Origin: Orbilia blumenaviensis
Taxonomy: Eukaryota; Ascomycota; Orbiliomycetes; Orbiliales; Orbiliaceae
DNA length: 64,000 nt
Direction of reading: 5' to 3'
NCBI GenBank assembly: GCA_036872755.1
Contig: JAVHNS010000005.1
Span: 1,922,001 to 1,986,000 of the forward strand
Shown: piece after piece, positions 43,986-54,556 of the stretch
How positions within the stretch are numbered: the stretch's first letter is position 1
How the letters are laid out: every line of letters starts with the position of its first letter
Program-made: the position numbers and the translations under genes
The notes under the pieces: generated by a model
Told to the model about the DNA's origin: nothing
Seen by the model: only the letters and a program-made list of their open reading frames with translations
The model's database searches: none

Positions 43986-44464
43986 CTAGCTGTTGTAGTG
44001 ACCCAAGTACTCTTCCTTTATTTTCGATGCTACGATGATAATTCCTGTGAAGGTGTGGCGCATATGGTTCTTCTCAAAAATTGTTGCAAGTAACGCAAGT
44101 AACGTTGCTGGCCTTTCAATCAATACAATCACCCTAGTAACTAAGTAGTAGTTAGAGTTAATTCCAATGTGGCCTGTGTCAACATAAACGTCATGGAGGT
44201 CAGCTGGTCGGAGTTTAGACTGTTGAGTCGGATTTAGGCCAATCAAGCGTTTAACTATTCCACACTGGCAACACAAAAAGCCACTTTACTAACTTCATGG
44301 TAGTTACCTAGCCCAGTCAGGGTAATTTGGTTACGAGACTGGTCAAGATGTCCTGTTTTTAATAAACACTCGAAGTAATTATCTATAGGAGGTACTTCGT
44401 AGTTTTGGACAAGACTACTACTTGCTATGTTGATTAAGAAGCTAAGTAGAAAGACCAAAGCCAT
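43986..44464 (-). CDS. Small secreted hypothetical protein
   Basis: Two exons, 44464-44308 and 44254-43986 (53-nt intron, GTAACT..GAATAG), give about 141 residues. The N-terminus is a good signal peptide (MALVFLLSFLINIASSS, cleavage near 17-18). The mature part is rich in Leu, Asn and Thr with no domain I recognise, and has a second hydrophobic stretch (VIVLIERPATLLALLATIF) that could be a buried helix or membrane segment. Its stop lies only 24 bp from the start codon of ZW10, in the same orientation, so transcripts would overlap. The splice model is short and the evidence moderate. Confidence 0.45.
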
Positions 44465-45030
44465 GATCTAAAAAAAGTTTACTTTCTTCAGTCGGGATCC
44501 GACATTACGTTAACATTGGCCTTGAGCTTAATTAAATGTAGGTACACGATACCATCGGAGTATTATTTTGGATTCAGCTGATCAAGGAGTGTACCGGGAG
44601 CGCCTGAGGCCGAGACCCAGGCTGTACCGTGATCACGTTGCTCATGACTTTCAGCAAAACGCAAAACCCTTTTGAAACGTTCGAGCCGGTATATCAGTTC
44701 TAATTAGGTATATATTGCAGCCAATATAAATCGACTGCAATGTTGGTACTTAACCTAATTTAGATTGAAACGATCAAGGCAAGAAAATGACTCACCTGTG
44801 CATGGCATGGCGCCTACCCTGCCCTCTAACATTAGTATAGTAGACTAGTATTCACTTTAACATGTTGTTAATTTAGCAGGCATCCGCCGATGCCCCATCA
44901 CTTGAGCTGGCCGGATGCGATAGCAGAAACTGCACCAGAAATATAAATACCAGCACTGGCGCGGATTTGAAACCATACCCACCGCCACGTTATTATCATA
45001 CTCCTTAAACAACAATTCAGTGGGGCAGCC
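44465..45030. other. Divergent intergenic between two secreted-protein genes
   Basis: About 570 bp, presumed promoters. No gene is supported. Confidence 0.45.
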
Positions 45031-45672
45031 ATGCATATCAACAAATTTCTCTGGATAGCCCTTCTGTCGTTACCCGAATTATGCTGGGTGCGATGTTCGA
45101 CTGAGGTTGTAACTTCTTCGACCAATACCCCCGAATTTTCCCTTCCTTTACCGTCTGCCAGCACCGCTACTATTGCCAAAGCCGACAAAAAAGTTACTAT
45201 ACGGTCTCTTGAAGATGTTGTTCGGCATCCAGAGATTACGAAGCTCTTTAGACCTGATGATGGATTCGAAAAACGTGACAAGGATTTCGCCTCCAGCTTC
45301 CAGATCCCCCGTGCCATCGAACCCAATGTTTTCTATAGATGGGAAGTGATATGTCCAGATTATCTTGTCGTTTTGGATATGAACCCGGACCCAGATGCAT
45401 ACAATGAAATCAACGGTCACCGACGGCCAAGCTTTTCCGGCATGACGCAGCTTGCAAGGAGGGACGCATTGCGAGGAAAACTTAGGCGCTGCGAGGTTGG
45501 TTGCCGTTGTAACGAACACGGGACGATTGTAACGGGCCCACCTACCACTGTTAGACACTTTTCATGTGTCAGGTCCACATATCCCCTTAAGTGCATGCAT
45601 TGGTGGAGTAAGTTGCTTGTGGACCCTAACATCGCCGAAGTCCGGATGATAGCGCACGCACTATTAAAGTGA
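45031..45672 (+). CDS. Secreted cysteine-containing protein, effector-like
   Basis: Not recognised. An uninterrupted frame of 213 residues starts with a signal peptide (about 1-22, FLWIALLSLPELCWVRC). A Ser/Thr/Pro-rich segment follows, then a compact C-terminal half with Cys at RRCEVGCRCNEHG, FSCVRS and LKCMHWW, plus one in EVICPD. This is a plausible disulfide-bonded small secreted protein. An alternative model ends with splicing: a GTGAAG donor at about 45671 joined to an acceptor near 45790 would replace the last residue with LQVRNKDGTTRSGAWKHC and add another Cys. I cannot decide between the two. Confidence 0.6.
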   Translation: MHINKFLWIALLSLPELCWVRCSTEVVTSSTNTPEFSLPLPSASTATIAKADKKVTIRSLEDVVRHPEITKLFRPDDGFEKRDKDFASSFQIPRAIEPNVFYRWEVICPDYLVVLDMNPDPDAYNEINGHRRPSFSGMTQLARRDALRGKLRRCEVGCRCNEHGTIVTGPPTTVRHFSCVRSTYPLKCMHWWSKLLVDPNIAEVRMIAHALLK

Positions 45673-45809
45673 AGGCGGCTGCCCTGAGGCTTCAGCTATA
45701 TATACTGTTTCAAATATCTCCTTTTTGTAACTAAGTCCGGGCTCAAGACAGCAACTAACTAGTGTCATGACGGCTAACGAGTTTTCCAGACTGCAGGTGC
45801 GAAATAAAG

Positions 45810-46211
45810 ATGGAACAACCAGAAGTGGAGCCTGGAAACACTGTTAATGAATACTATAGAGCCCTTAACAATGTTCCGGATCATATAAAACTTCAGTTCC
45901 CAGATTATGAATGGAAGATATCGGATCGATTTACGATGAGTTGGAAATCCGCAGATGGACGTAGTGGAGGAAACACCAATGATAATGAGCGGTATCTGGT
46001 TGCTGACGAGAAAGAACCATACTATCTCGAGGGTCCAACACAGCGTAATATTCTCGCCTTGGACCGGGCAGGGAGAATAGTGCTTGATGGAATATTTGCA
46101 GGCAGCGCTAGCGGTAAACTAGAGATGTTTAAACGAGAAATCCCTGGTGAAATGGGGCCTAAAGACAACGGTCATAACGCCCGCATCGATCGAAATTTGC
46201 ATGATACTTGA
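45810..46211 (+). CDS. Hypothetical protein, possibly 3' exon of upstream secreted gene
   Basis: Open frame of 133 codons starting with ATG, hydrophilic and without a signal peptide. It contains several Trp/Tyr/Pro residues (PDYEWKISDRFTMSWKSADG) and the strand pair NILALDRAGRIVLDGIF. Codon use looks coding, but no family is recognised. It begins 138 bp after the stop of the secreted gene on the same strand, and an acceptor-like TTTTCCAG lies just upstream. It may be an independent small gene or belong to a differently spliced transcript. Confidence 0.35.
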   Translation: MEQPEVEPGNTVNEYYRALNNVPDHIKLQFPDYEWKISDRFTMSWKSADGRSGGNTNDNERYLVADEKEPYYLEGPTQRNILALDRAGRIVLDGIFAGSASGKLEMFKREIPGEMGPKDNGHNARIDRNLHDT

Positions 46212-47213
46212 TATATTCGTATCTAGATATTCATAAATTTTATTTATTGCAATTGGCCTCGACGTCGACGTTGTTCTCGCATACATCCATGTATACATAT
46301 CATAATCATGGCTTCCCGGGCTTTTATGACACATATAATCTCTTTTGTCTAACAGATCCGCGGGCGGAATTATTTCTATATTATCAAACTATATCCATAG
46401 TGAACGATTAGGCTCTGTCCTCCACAGTTGTTGATAGTTACTACTACAATTATGCATTTACACTAGATAGCCGCAAAGAGGATTGGAAATCCAAATTTCA
46501 TAGACATTAGACCGCAACTTGCATACTAGAACTTAAGGGCAACCCATGGCGACTAAGGCCGGCATGAGGCGCCGGAACCTCACAGACGATATCGATCCCA
46601 AAGTATGATACGCTATGTATGATATTCATCCTATTGTAGGTTATGACACTAACGAGCATGTATAGCTACCTTTTAGTACATAGCCAGTAGCTATCCACTG
46701 ACTTGCCTACTTACTGAACCGCTTGTCGACTAAGGTAAGGGAGTCATTTTAACTGTCAGCGCGCACATGTAAGTAGATACCTCTTTATAAGTGTTGAGCG
46801 TTGGCAAAGCCGCAATGGAGGGGTTCTGCGCCACCAGAGGCGGCGGTCGGCTTATCGATAGCACCCCACACGGACCATCAGTTCTCGGTACTTTCAAACT
46901 TGCCGAATTCGCGCCTGTTGCTCTGATTACAGCTCCCAAACCTGGCACAGATCCTTCAGAATAGCGAGTCTAGCAAGGTACGTAAAAACTATAAACTTCA
47001 GCTTATAGGTATAAAATCTTACCTATACTTCGACGTCAAGGTTAATATCGACTTTAGTTTACGGCGCTCGTCAAGGTTGCAACAGAAGATCAGACCGACA
47101 AGCTGCTCAGGAACTTTACTTCACTCGTAGCCCAGAGCTTTCAAGGCCCGAAGCTCTATCAAGGGTTCAAACAAAGGGTTTTCACCACAGGCTTATTCCT
47201 CGCAGCTGTCAAT
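46212..47213. other. Intergenic with ABM-like coding remnant
   Basis: Most of this kilobase is AT-rich without genes. From 46814 an ATG frame reads 49 codons (including EFAPVALITAPKPGTDPSE). From about 47057 a frame open in phase with the downstream protease reads FTALVKVATEDQTDKLLRNF and GPKLYQGFKQ. Both resemble the start of small antibiotic-biosynthesis-monooxygenase (ABM) domains. No complete gene can be assembled, so it is treated as a possible remnant. Confidence 0.35.
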
Positions 47214-50200
47214 ATGGTTGGTCAAAATACGACGCGTAGTGCTGAAGAGGCCAATGCGCACCCGCATTTCAAAACTATCACCAAATTCACGACCGATTAC
47301 TCACCGAGCGATATCACGAAATATGAATCTACACGCACAGGAATGTCGGTGGTAGTGGTCAATAAAGAGGTCAGGATCAAACAAGGGCAGAGTACTCTTC
47401 ATGAGGGTGTGGTGCTAATTTGCTGTAAAGTAGAGCCCTAAAGTTTTCGGTTTTTTTGCATTGGCAACTGAGATTTTGGACGATTCTGGCGCTCGTAAGT
47501 GGAGAACCTATGCTCTATTCTCGGTCCTATATGCTAATTGGAGGCAGCTCATACACTCGAACACCTTTGCTTCCTGGTAAGTAGATCATAGTTCTTGCTG
47601 TCGAGTAACTCGTTCAACAACTAACTTTCCTGAAAGGGCTCCAAAAATTACCGTTATAAAGGGATTCTCGACAAATTTGCAACCCGCGCCTACTCGTCGA
47701 CCAATGCCTGGACTGCAACCGATCACACCGCATACACTCTTGACACCGCTGGGTGGGAAGGATTTTCTCAACTCGTAAGCTTCTTTTTTTCACTTGGTTG
47801 GGTTTTCGCTCATTCTAAAATAATCCGTGAAATTAGTTACCAATCTACTTAGAACACATTCTGTTTCCCATCCTTACTGATAGCGGCTGTTATACGGAGG
47901 TTCATCATATTGATGGTACTGGACACGATGCCGGGTAAGGCTTTTACTCTTCCTATATCGGAGTATATCACTAATTTTAGTTTTTAGGGTTGTTTACTCT
48001 GAAATGCAGGGCGTGCAGAACGATCAAGAAACCTTGATGATGCTCGAAGCTAATCGACAGATCTATCCGGACGGTGTCGGCTTTCGATCGGAGACTGGTG
48101 GAATGATGGAACAACTCCGTGTTCTCAAGCCTCAGCGTATCAGGGATTTCCATAAAGAAATGTACCAGCCTCGAAATCTCTGCCTCGTTATCATTGGCAG
48201 TGTGGATGAAACCGAGCTATTGAAAATCCTTGACAAGTTTGAAGACGGCATATTGGACGATGTTCCAGCCCCGGATTCTCCGTGGCAGAGACCATGGGTT
48301 GACTCCAAGCAACCGCCACTGTTAAAAGAAAACATTGTACGACGGGTCGAGTTCCCAGAGAAAGATGAGTCCATGGGCAATATCTTGGTCGGATATTTAG
48401 GCCCCTCTGGCGTTGATCATAAGCATGGTAGGTCCCTAACTCAACACTGCGAAGTTTATAGGGGTTGCTAATGAAGTGAATCTAGTCGTTGCGTTGGAGG
48501 TCCTAGGGTCATACCTGGCTGGCTCATCAGTTTCAGTACTCGAGAGGCAAATGGTAGAAATCCCGGAACCATACACTAGCGGGGTGAGTTGGTCCACAGA
48601 GGAGCGCCCGAACACTGTTCTGTGGTTCGAGCTCAACAGCGTCCCGGCTGCCCGGCTCGGCGAAGCTGAAAAGAAACTGTTCGAGGTCCTGGGGCAAACT
48701 GTCCAAGAGCCACTTGATTTAGATTATCTCAAGGATTGCCTTAATAGATCCAAACGACAACAGAAGTTTAATGTAGAGAATGATGGTCACTTTTTTACCA
48801 CTCCGGTTATCTATGATTTTCTCTTCGCGAACCGAGACGGATCCGGCTTGCTACAACTAAAAACCCTCGAGGTCTATGATGAACTTGAAAAGTGGACTGA
48901 AGAAGAATGGAGACAATATATCAAGAAGTGGTTGGTCGACAATCCTCATGTTTCCATTATCGGCGAGCCATCTGCAAAATTAGCAGAGAAGCTCAAGCAA
49001 GATGAAAAGGCAAGAATTAAGAGCCAGATTAAGGGTCTTGGAGACGATGGTCTGAAAGAACTCGCAGAGAAGCTTGAAAAGGCGAAGAAAGACAACGAAC
49101 CCGAGATCCCAATAGACGTTTTGCGAGGGTTTAAGACGCCGGGAGTTGAATCTATTCGATTCATTCACTCGACCAGTGGAAATGCGGGGCTCGCAACTAG
49201 CAAAGACGGTGTAGTTGATACTTACATTCGAAAAATCCTAGAAAAGGACGAACCAAAGACGACACCATTCCCACTATATCTTCACTACGAACATGTTCCG
49301 ACAAATTTCGTCACAATCAATATTCTGCTGTCCACTGCCAGTATACCGGTTGAACTCCGCCCTCTACTCCAGCTATATTTCGAATACTTCTTCGCCGCTC
49401 CAATCACGCTCGAAGACGGGACCAAGCTAGAGTATGAAAAGGTTGTTTCACTATTAGAAAAGGATACAGTCGGGTACACAATTCAAGGCGGAGGAAGCAT
49501 GCAAGCTTCTGAATCTATAAGAATTAAAATGGAAGTGGAACCAGAAAAATATGCCGCTGCAATACGCTGGTTGCGGTTGCTAACCTGGAATGTAGTTTTC
49601 GATCCTGAGGTATGACCCGTGCAGTCCTACGCGAGACTTTACCGGTACTAACATACATCCCTAGCGAATAGCAGTTCTCGCGAAGAAGCTCCGTAGCGAT
49701 ATTCCTGAGGAAAAACGGAGTGGGAATGATGTGGGTATTTTCAATTTCAAAATTGATTCGTAATCTAACTTTATCTCCTTAGATGGCATGGTCCGTGGCA
49801 CATCTGACTGGTTATACGGAAGAGTCTATTGGGTATGGGGCGAATACCCTTGTCAAAGGGAAATTCCTCCGTCAGTACATTGATCTTCTGAGTGAGAAGC
49901 CCGAAGAAGCGATTCAGAAGATAGCAACTGTCCAACAGTCTCTCTTTACACTCGACAATATGAGAGTCTTGGTCGTGGCGGATGTTGAAAAGCTCCCTAA
50001 GCCAGTATCAGCATGGGATGATTTTGTTGCTGGGAAACCTTCGGTATAGAGGCCCTTCCCAAGACTTGAGAGTTCAATGTACTAATTAAAATTTAGAACT
50101 GCGATCTTAAGCCCATTGATCGTAGGCTTGATCGTCTCGCGCCTATAGGCAAGAATCCTGGCGATCGGATGTACGTTGTTCCAATGCCGACTTTGGACTC

Positions 50201-51145
50201 TTCGTTCGCATTTATGTTGGCGAAAGGACCAAATTCGCTGGATGATGAGCGATTACCGGCACTACTGCTCGCTATTGCATATTTAGATGCTGTCGAGGGC
50301 CCCCTGTGGAAGTACGATTTGATTCCTACAATTATTGTAACGAAACAAAACTAACATATAGTTAGGGCCATTCGTGGAACTGGCTTGGCTTACGGGACAG
50401 GGTTTATGCGTAAAATAGACTCTGGGCATATCTACTTCACGATTTATCGATCACCAAACGCCTTCAAAGCATTTGAAATGGCCAAGAGCATTGTCAGCGG
50501 CTATGCTGATGGAACGGTAAGCGATAATTTAAACCCGTTTACTAAATCTAATACAAAAATTAAGCTTGTATGTTTTGACTAACCACTAATATGTTCTTTA
50601 GACCCCATTCGATGAATTCGATCTCGACGGCGCGATAAGCACAGTCGTCAGCTCTATCGTGGACGTCGAATCTACCCTCACAGCTGCCGCAACAACATCC
50701 TTCGTCCTCCAGGTCATTCACCGTCAATCCAAGGAATATAACACAGAAATGCTACATAAAGTTAGAAAAATTACACCGGACGAGATTCGGAAGGCAATGA
50801 CAGATATTCTTCTCCCATTGTTCCATCCGAAGACATCTATTGCGGTTGTTACGACAGCCCCAGTCAATACCGACGTAAGTTCTAGAATTCTGCTATTGTT
50901 ACCAGTCTTTTGTATGCTTACTGACCACATGGGATGTGTAGTCTCTGAAGGAAAGCTTTGACGGGCTTGGGTATCCAGTCGAAATTCGAACTCTTTCTTC
51001 GTTCGAGCCCAAGAGCGAAGGCAATAACGAGGAGGAAGAAGAAGAGGAAGATGAGGATATGGAAGATGCTTCTGCTGATGGAAGTGAGGGTAGTGACGAC
51101 GAAATGGAGTCAGGAAGCGAGGATGAAGAATCCATGGAAAAATAG
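47214..51145 (+). CDS. M16-family zinc metalloprotease, SDD3/YOL098C type
   Basis: Predicted zinc metallopeptidase of the M16C branch (yeast Sdd3/YOL098C-like, related to presequence proteases). Thirteen exons fit with consistent phases: 47214-47369, 47434-47494, 47548-47576, 47637-47774, 47837-47934, 47988-48427, 48486-49609, 49665-49730, 49783-50043, 50097-50311, 50366-50516, 50602-50874 and 50942-51145, giving about 1071 residues. The inverted zinc motif HTLEH (HxxEH) is split across exons 2 and 3 and followed by LCFLGSKNY. YSSTNAWTATDHTAYT and CYTEVHHIDGTG are family hallmarks. The C-terminus ends in an acidic Glu/Asp/Ser tail. I chose the start at the first in-frame ATG, and the phase continues open upstream to about 47057. 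Substrate unknown. Confidence 0.9.
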
Positions 51146-51376
51146 GACGGTTCTACTAGAATAATCCTTTCCTCTTATCAACAACCCATAAACTTGCTTG
51201 CTTCTTTCTTATGCCTGTTATTAGGAAATACCCATGAAGAGGTCAGAAGGCCGCCATTGAATAGAATCTTGGCTACTATGAATTAACTCTTTGGAAACTG
51301 CAATGCTCGAACCAGTCGGGCATTTATTACAACCCGAGAATTCTTTTAGATTTAGTATCGATATGTGGATCACAGG

Positions 51377-52522
51377 TTAAACAAACAATCTGAGCAACTC
51401 CACTAACGCAATCATAGCCATCGCTTGTCCGTAAGGCATGCTTGTCCTCTCTATATCCAAATAGTGCTTCAGATTCCTACCCATTCCTGTTCCAAAACTC
51501 GTGTCCATCAGCTCTCCATCTTCTCTAATTTTCCCAATAACCCCCTTCATGGCCATTATAGCAACATCCTCATAATCTTCCTTTTTCAAGTATCTTTTGC
51601 GAATTCCTTTCAACATGCCATATGCAAACCCTGCTGACGCTGACGACTCCAGGTATGATCCTTCTTCCTCGCTAACATCCAGCAGCGTCCTCCATAGTCC
51701 AGTCTTTGGGTCCTGTAATCTCTTTAACGCCTCACATTGCGCATTTAAGACATCAACTAGGAATACGTGGAAATGATCTTCCTTTGGCAAATCCAATAGC
51801 TCAAGTACGTCGGGAATTACAATTGTCAACCAACTGTTCCCCCTTGCCCACCTTGCCCTAGCAAAGTTATGACCCAATCCGCCCTCCGCATCCTTATCGA
51901 ACTGCCAACCGTGGAAGAAAAGTCCTGATTGGGTGTCAAAAAGATACTGGATATGAATCAAAAACTGACGCTTCCCTTCTTCAATATAATGTGGTCTGTT
52001 AAATATCTTTCCGATCTTGATGAGCGGCATAACCGTCATCATTAATGTATCGTCCCACAATTGATTGTGGTTTTCCTCAAGGTATGTAATATGCTGCATT
52101 CCTCCAAATCTTGTGCGTGGCAGATCATACATCGCCCATTCAGCCCAGCTGTCCAGCCATGGGATGTAAGTCTGATCTCTCGATTCTTCGTATAAATATG
52201 CCAGCGTCAAAAACGGCGACATTGTGTTTATGTTCTTTGTGGTTCCCTCTTTAAACCGTGCCGAGAACCAGTCTTTCATGATTTTTAGGGATTCTGGGGA
52301 ATTGGTTTGGGTGTAGTATTGGTAGAGGCCGTAGAGGCCGATGCCGTGGGTCCATTCCCAGTCGTTCCAGCCTTTTGTGTCGATTATGCGACCATCTGGC
52401 AGAGCGAGGAGGAAGTGGCCGGATTCGTCGGTTATGTTAACGAGGTTGTTTGTTAAGAGGGAAATTAGAGAATGTATCTTCGAGGATGTTAGGGAGTGGA
52501 TTTGGAGAGGTTGTTGTGGCAT
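51377..52522 (-). CDS. GH105 unsaturated rhamnogalacturonyl hydrolase (YteR-like)
   Basis: Single-exon protein of 381 residues, close to the usual size of GH105/GH88 enzymes such as bacterial YteR. These remove unsaturated galacturonyl residues from rhamnogalacturonan oligosaccharides after pectin lyase action. The (alpha/alpha)6-barrel pattern is visible: WNDWEWTHGIGLYGLYQYY, the catalytic-Asp segment NQLWDDTLMMTVMPLIK, HGWQFD, the ARARWARGNSWL segment and the closing ESSASAGFAYGMLKGI. No signal peptide is visible, so it probably acts inside the cell on imported oligosaccharides, as YteR does. It is convergent with the M16 protease and divergent from the MFS transporter region. Confidence 0.9.
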   Translation of the reverse strand: MPQQPLQIHSLTSSKIHSLISLLTNNLVNITDESGHFLLALPDGRIIDTKGWNDWEWTHGIGLYGLYQYYTQTNSPESLKIMKDWFSARFKEGTTKNINTMSPFLTLAYLYEESRDQTYIPWLDSWAEWAMYDLPRTRFGGMQHITYLEENHNQLWDDTLMMTVMPLIKIGKIFNRPHYIEEGKRQFLIHIQYLFDTQSGLFFHGWQFDKDAEGGLGHNFARARWARGNSWLTIVIPDVLELLDLPKEDHFHVFLVDVLNAQCEALKRLQDPKTGLWRTLLDVSEEEGSYLESSASAGFAYGMLKGIRKRYLKKEDYEDVAIMAMKGVIGKIREDGELMDTSFGTGMGRNLKHYLDIERTSMPYGQAMAMIALVELLRLFV

Positions 52523-54556
52523 TTTGGCGGGTTTTGGCGGTTTGCTTGCTTGCGCTGATTCTAGATCTCTGTGAAACCTGATATTAATATATGCGGCTTG
52601 CGTAAGAGTTATTTATTAAGCAGGATAAGCTATTTTTCAAGCCCGAAGCTGTTCCGGACCATTGCATCGAATCTATAGCTTCGAACACTTACTGGAATAT
52701 GCGAACACCAATATTGGGACTCAGTTTTTAATATGAATATCAACCCTCCAAACAAGGTTGAAATGGATACAGAACTACGATAATCCGGGACACTCCACGG
52801 GGTTTACGTCGCATAAGACGACGCCGGATAGAAAAACAAGATGCTAAATAATTCAGAAATACTTTGTTATCGGGCCAGGACTTCGGTTTTCAAGATGCAA
52901 GATACGTTTATCAATATCGCGGAGCATCAGCGACTCTATATCCTCGGTTGTGAACCTCCAAAGCTCAAGCCGCTAGGGAAATCCCACAACCCCGCCAACC
53001 CATCCATGAAGCTCATCGAGTCTTTCCGAAGTATCATCAGGATAGTGGATCCGGGGAAATCCCCATTCTAACCTTCGTCACGAGAAAATTTCGAGGGGAA
53101 GCCCTGTTACCCGCTGTCGCGAAAAAAAACCTTGTAGGCTTGATAGCGAGCTGTTGGTATTACGCATTACGCATCCGCGCAGAAAAAGGCCCTGCAAGCC
53201 ACCTTCGTCAATCTGCGAAGAATTCTTTACATTTCTCGTCTCGAATTCCCAAATAGATGCTTTTTGAAGGCTGTTCAAGGTTTCACTGAGATCGCGCGAA
53301 GTGGAAGTGTGGGCCGGCAATATACCACGGATACGTTGACACCTCGCACTTTCGTACTCTGGGTTAGTACGATGGGAAGTCCCGTTACACACAGCACGCA
53401 AAACTGGGTCGGTCTAAAAAGCTTATTCATGTCAAAAAAAAGGGCCGGAATCTTTACGACAATTGAGGAATAGTTCTGATCGGGGAAGAAAAGCAAGGCT
53501 AAATGTTCCCCCGCACTCCACACCGGCTGAGCGGGCGGGGAAATCTGGAGAGGCAAGTCCACGAATCGCGTGCGCCAAGGCTCGAGGGTACCTGGACTAG
53601 AAACTATTTCGTAACGAAAACTCGATAGCTTAGAACCGCGGACTGTGTTATAGACACTTTTTGGTAATAAGCTTTTTCTTATTTCCTTGATACCCGTTTC
53701 TTAGATTCCGAAGTGGTGGAGCGAGGCCGGAGGACTATTACCTGACAATGGCGTACTTTTCGGTAGAATATGCTCCGCGATGGTACTCGAGACGAGATTT
53801 TGCTGCAGTTGGGACCTTGTTAACCAGGGCCATTTTTCTTTTTTTTGTGCGCCAGTTGCAGGGAAGTGAATGATTTTAAGTTAGTGTGCAGACGACTCAA
53901 TTGTATGGCAATATCATTTCTTGGGATGGGGGTTACAACGGTGTTTGGCGGTTAACTTGTTAGCGAATGCTATCTAGTCTGTGAAGTCTTTCAAGGTATC
54001 TTCACTTGTACCACCCTACTAGTATACTTTGCCTTCACCATAATCATTCTCCACGACTGAACATATCCCCCCAGGAAGTTTTACCCCATACCTTCGGATC
54101 GAATTGATTGATCATGAACCGTCCCCGTGCACTCGCTCGAGACGAGATCTCAATCTTGTGGCTGATTATCAGGAGATGCGGAGAAGATCCATGCGCATGT
54201 CTTTGACATGCTGGAAAACCTGGGGGCGTAAACCCGACGCTCTGGATTATCGTTGCGAACACGGGTAAATGAAGCATGCTATACTGTAGGCACCCATAGG
54301 TAATCGCAAGGGTTAGGATGAAGATATTCGTTGATATAATATTATTGATAACTGCGAGAGCTATATGTGGATCGATGGATGAGGAGTATATCTAGATGCC
54401 CATTTCCCCCTCCATGCTCATCCCCATCCAGGATCAGGCAATCCCTCCTCTTGCATCCGCAGCTATCGAGCCTTCACTATCTTCATTGTTGATAGCTTGA
54501 GCTTCTCTTGTAGTTTAGCCCTAAATTTAAAACCTGGGCCAAAAATATCCTTCACC
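52523..54556. other. 2 kb intergenic upstream of transporter
   Basis: No gene is supported. Short ATG frames at 52841-53071 (plus) and 54044-54277 (minus) lack family patterns or splice partners. The 3' part carries candidate GATA-factor sites upstream of the transporter. Confidence 0.45.
54166..54495. promoter_or_regulatory. Cluster of GATA-factor (HGATAR) sites
   Basis: Three exact HGATAR-type words lie in the 400 bp before the transporter start: TTATCA at 54166-54171 (minus-strand TGATAA), TGATAA at 54346-54351 and TGATAG at 54490-54495. They fit AreA/NCR control known for Dal5-family permeases, but such short words are also common by chance. Confidence 0.3.
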
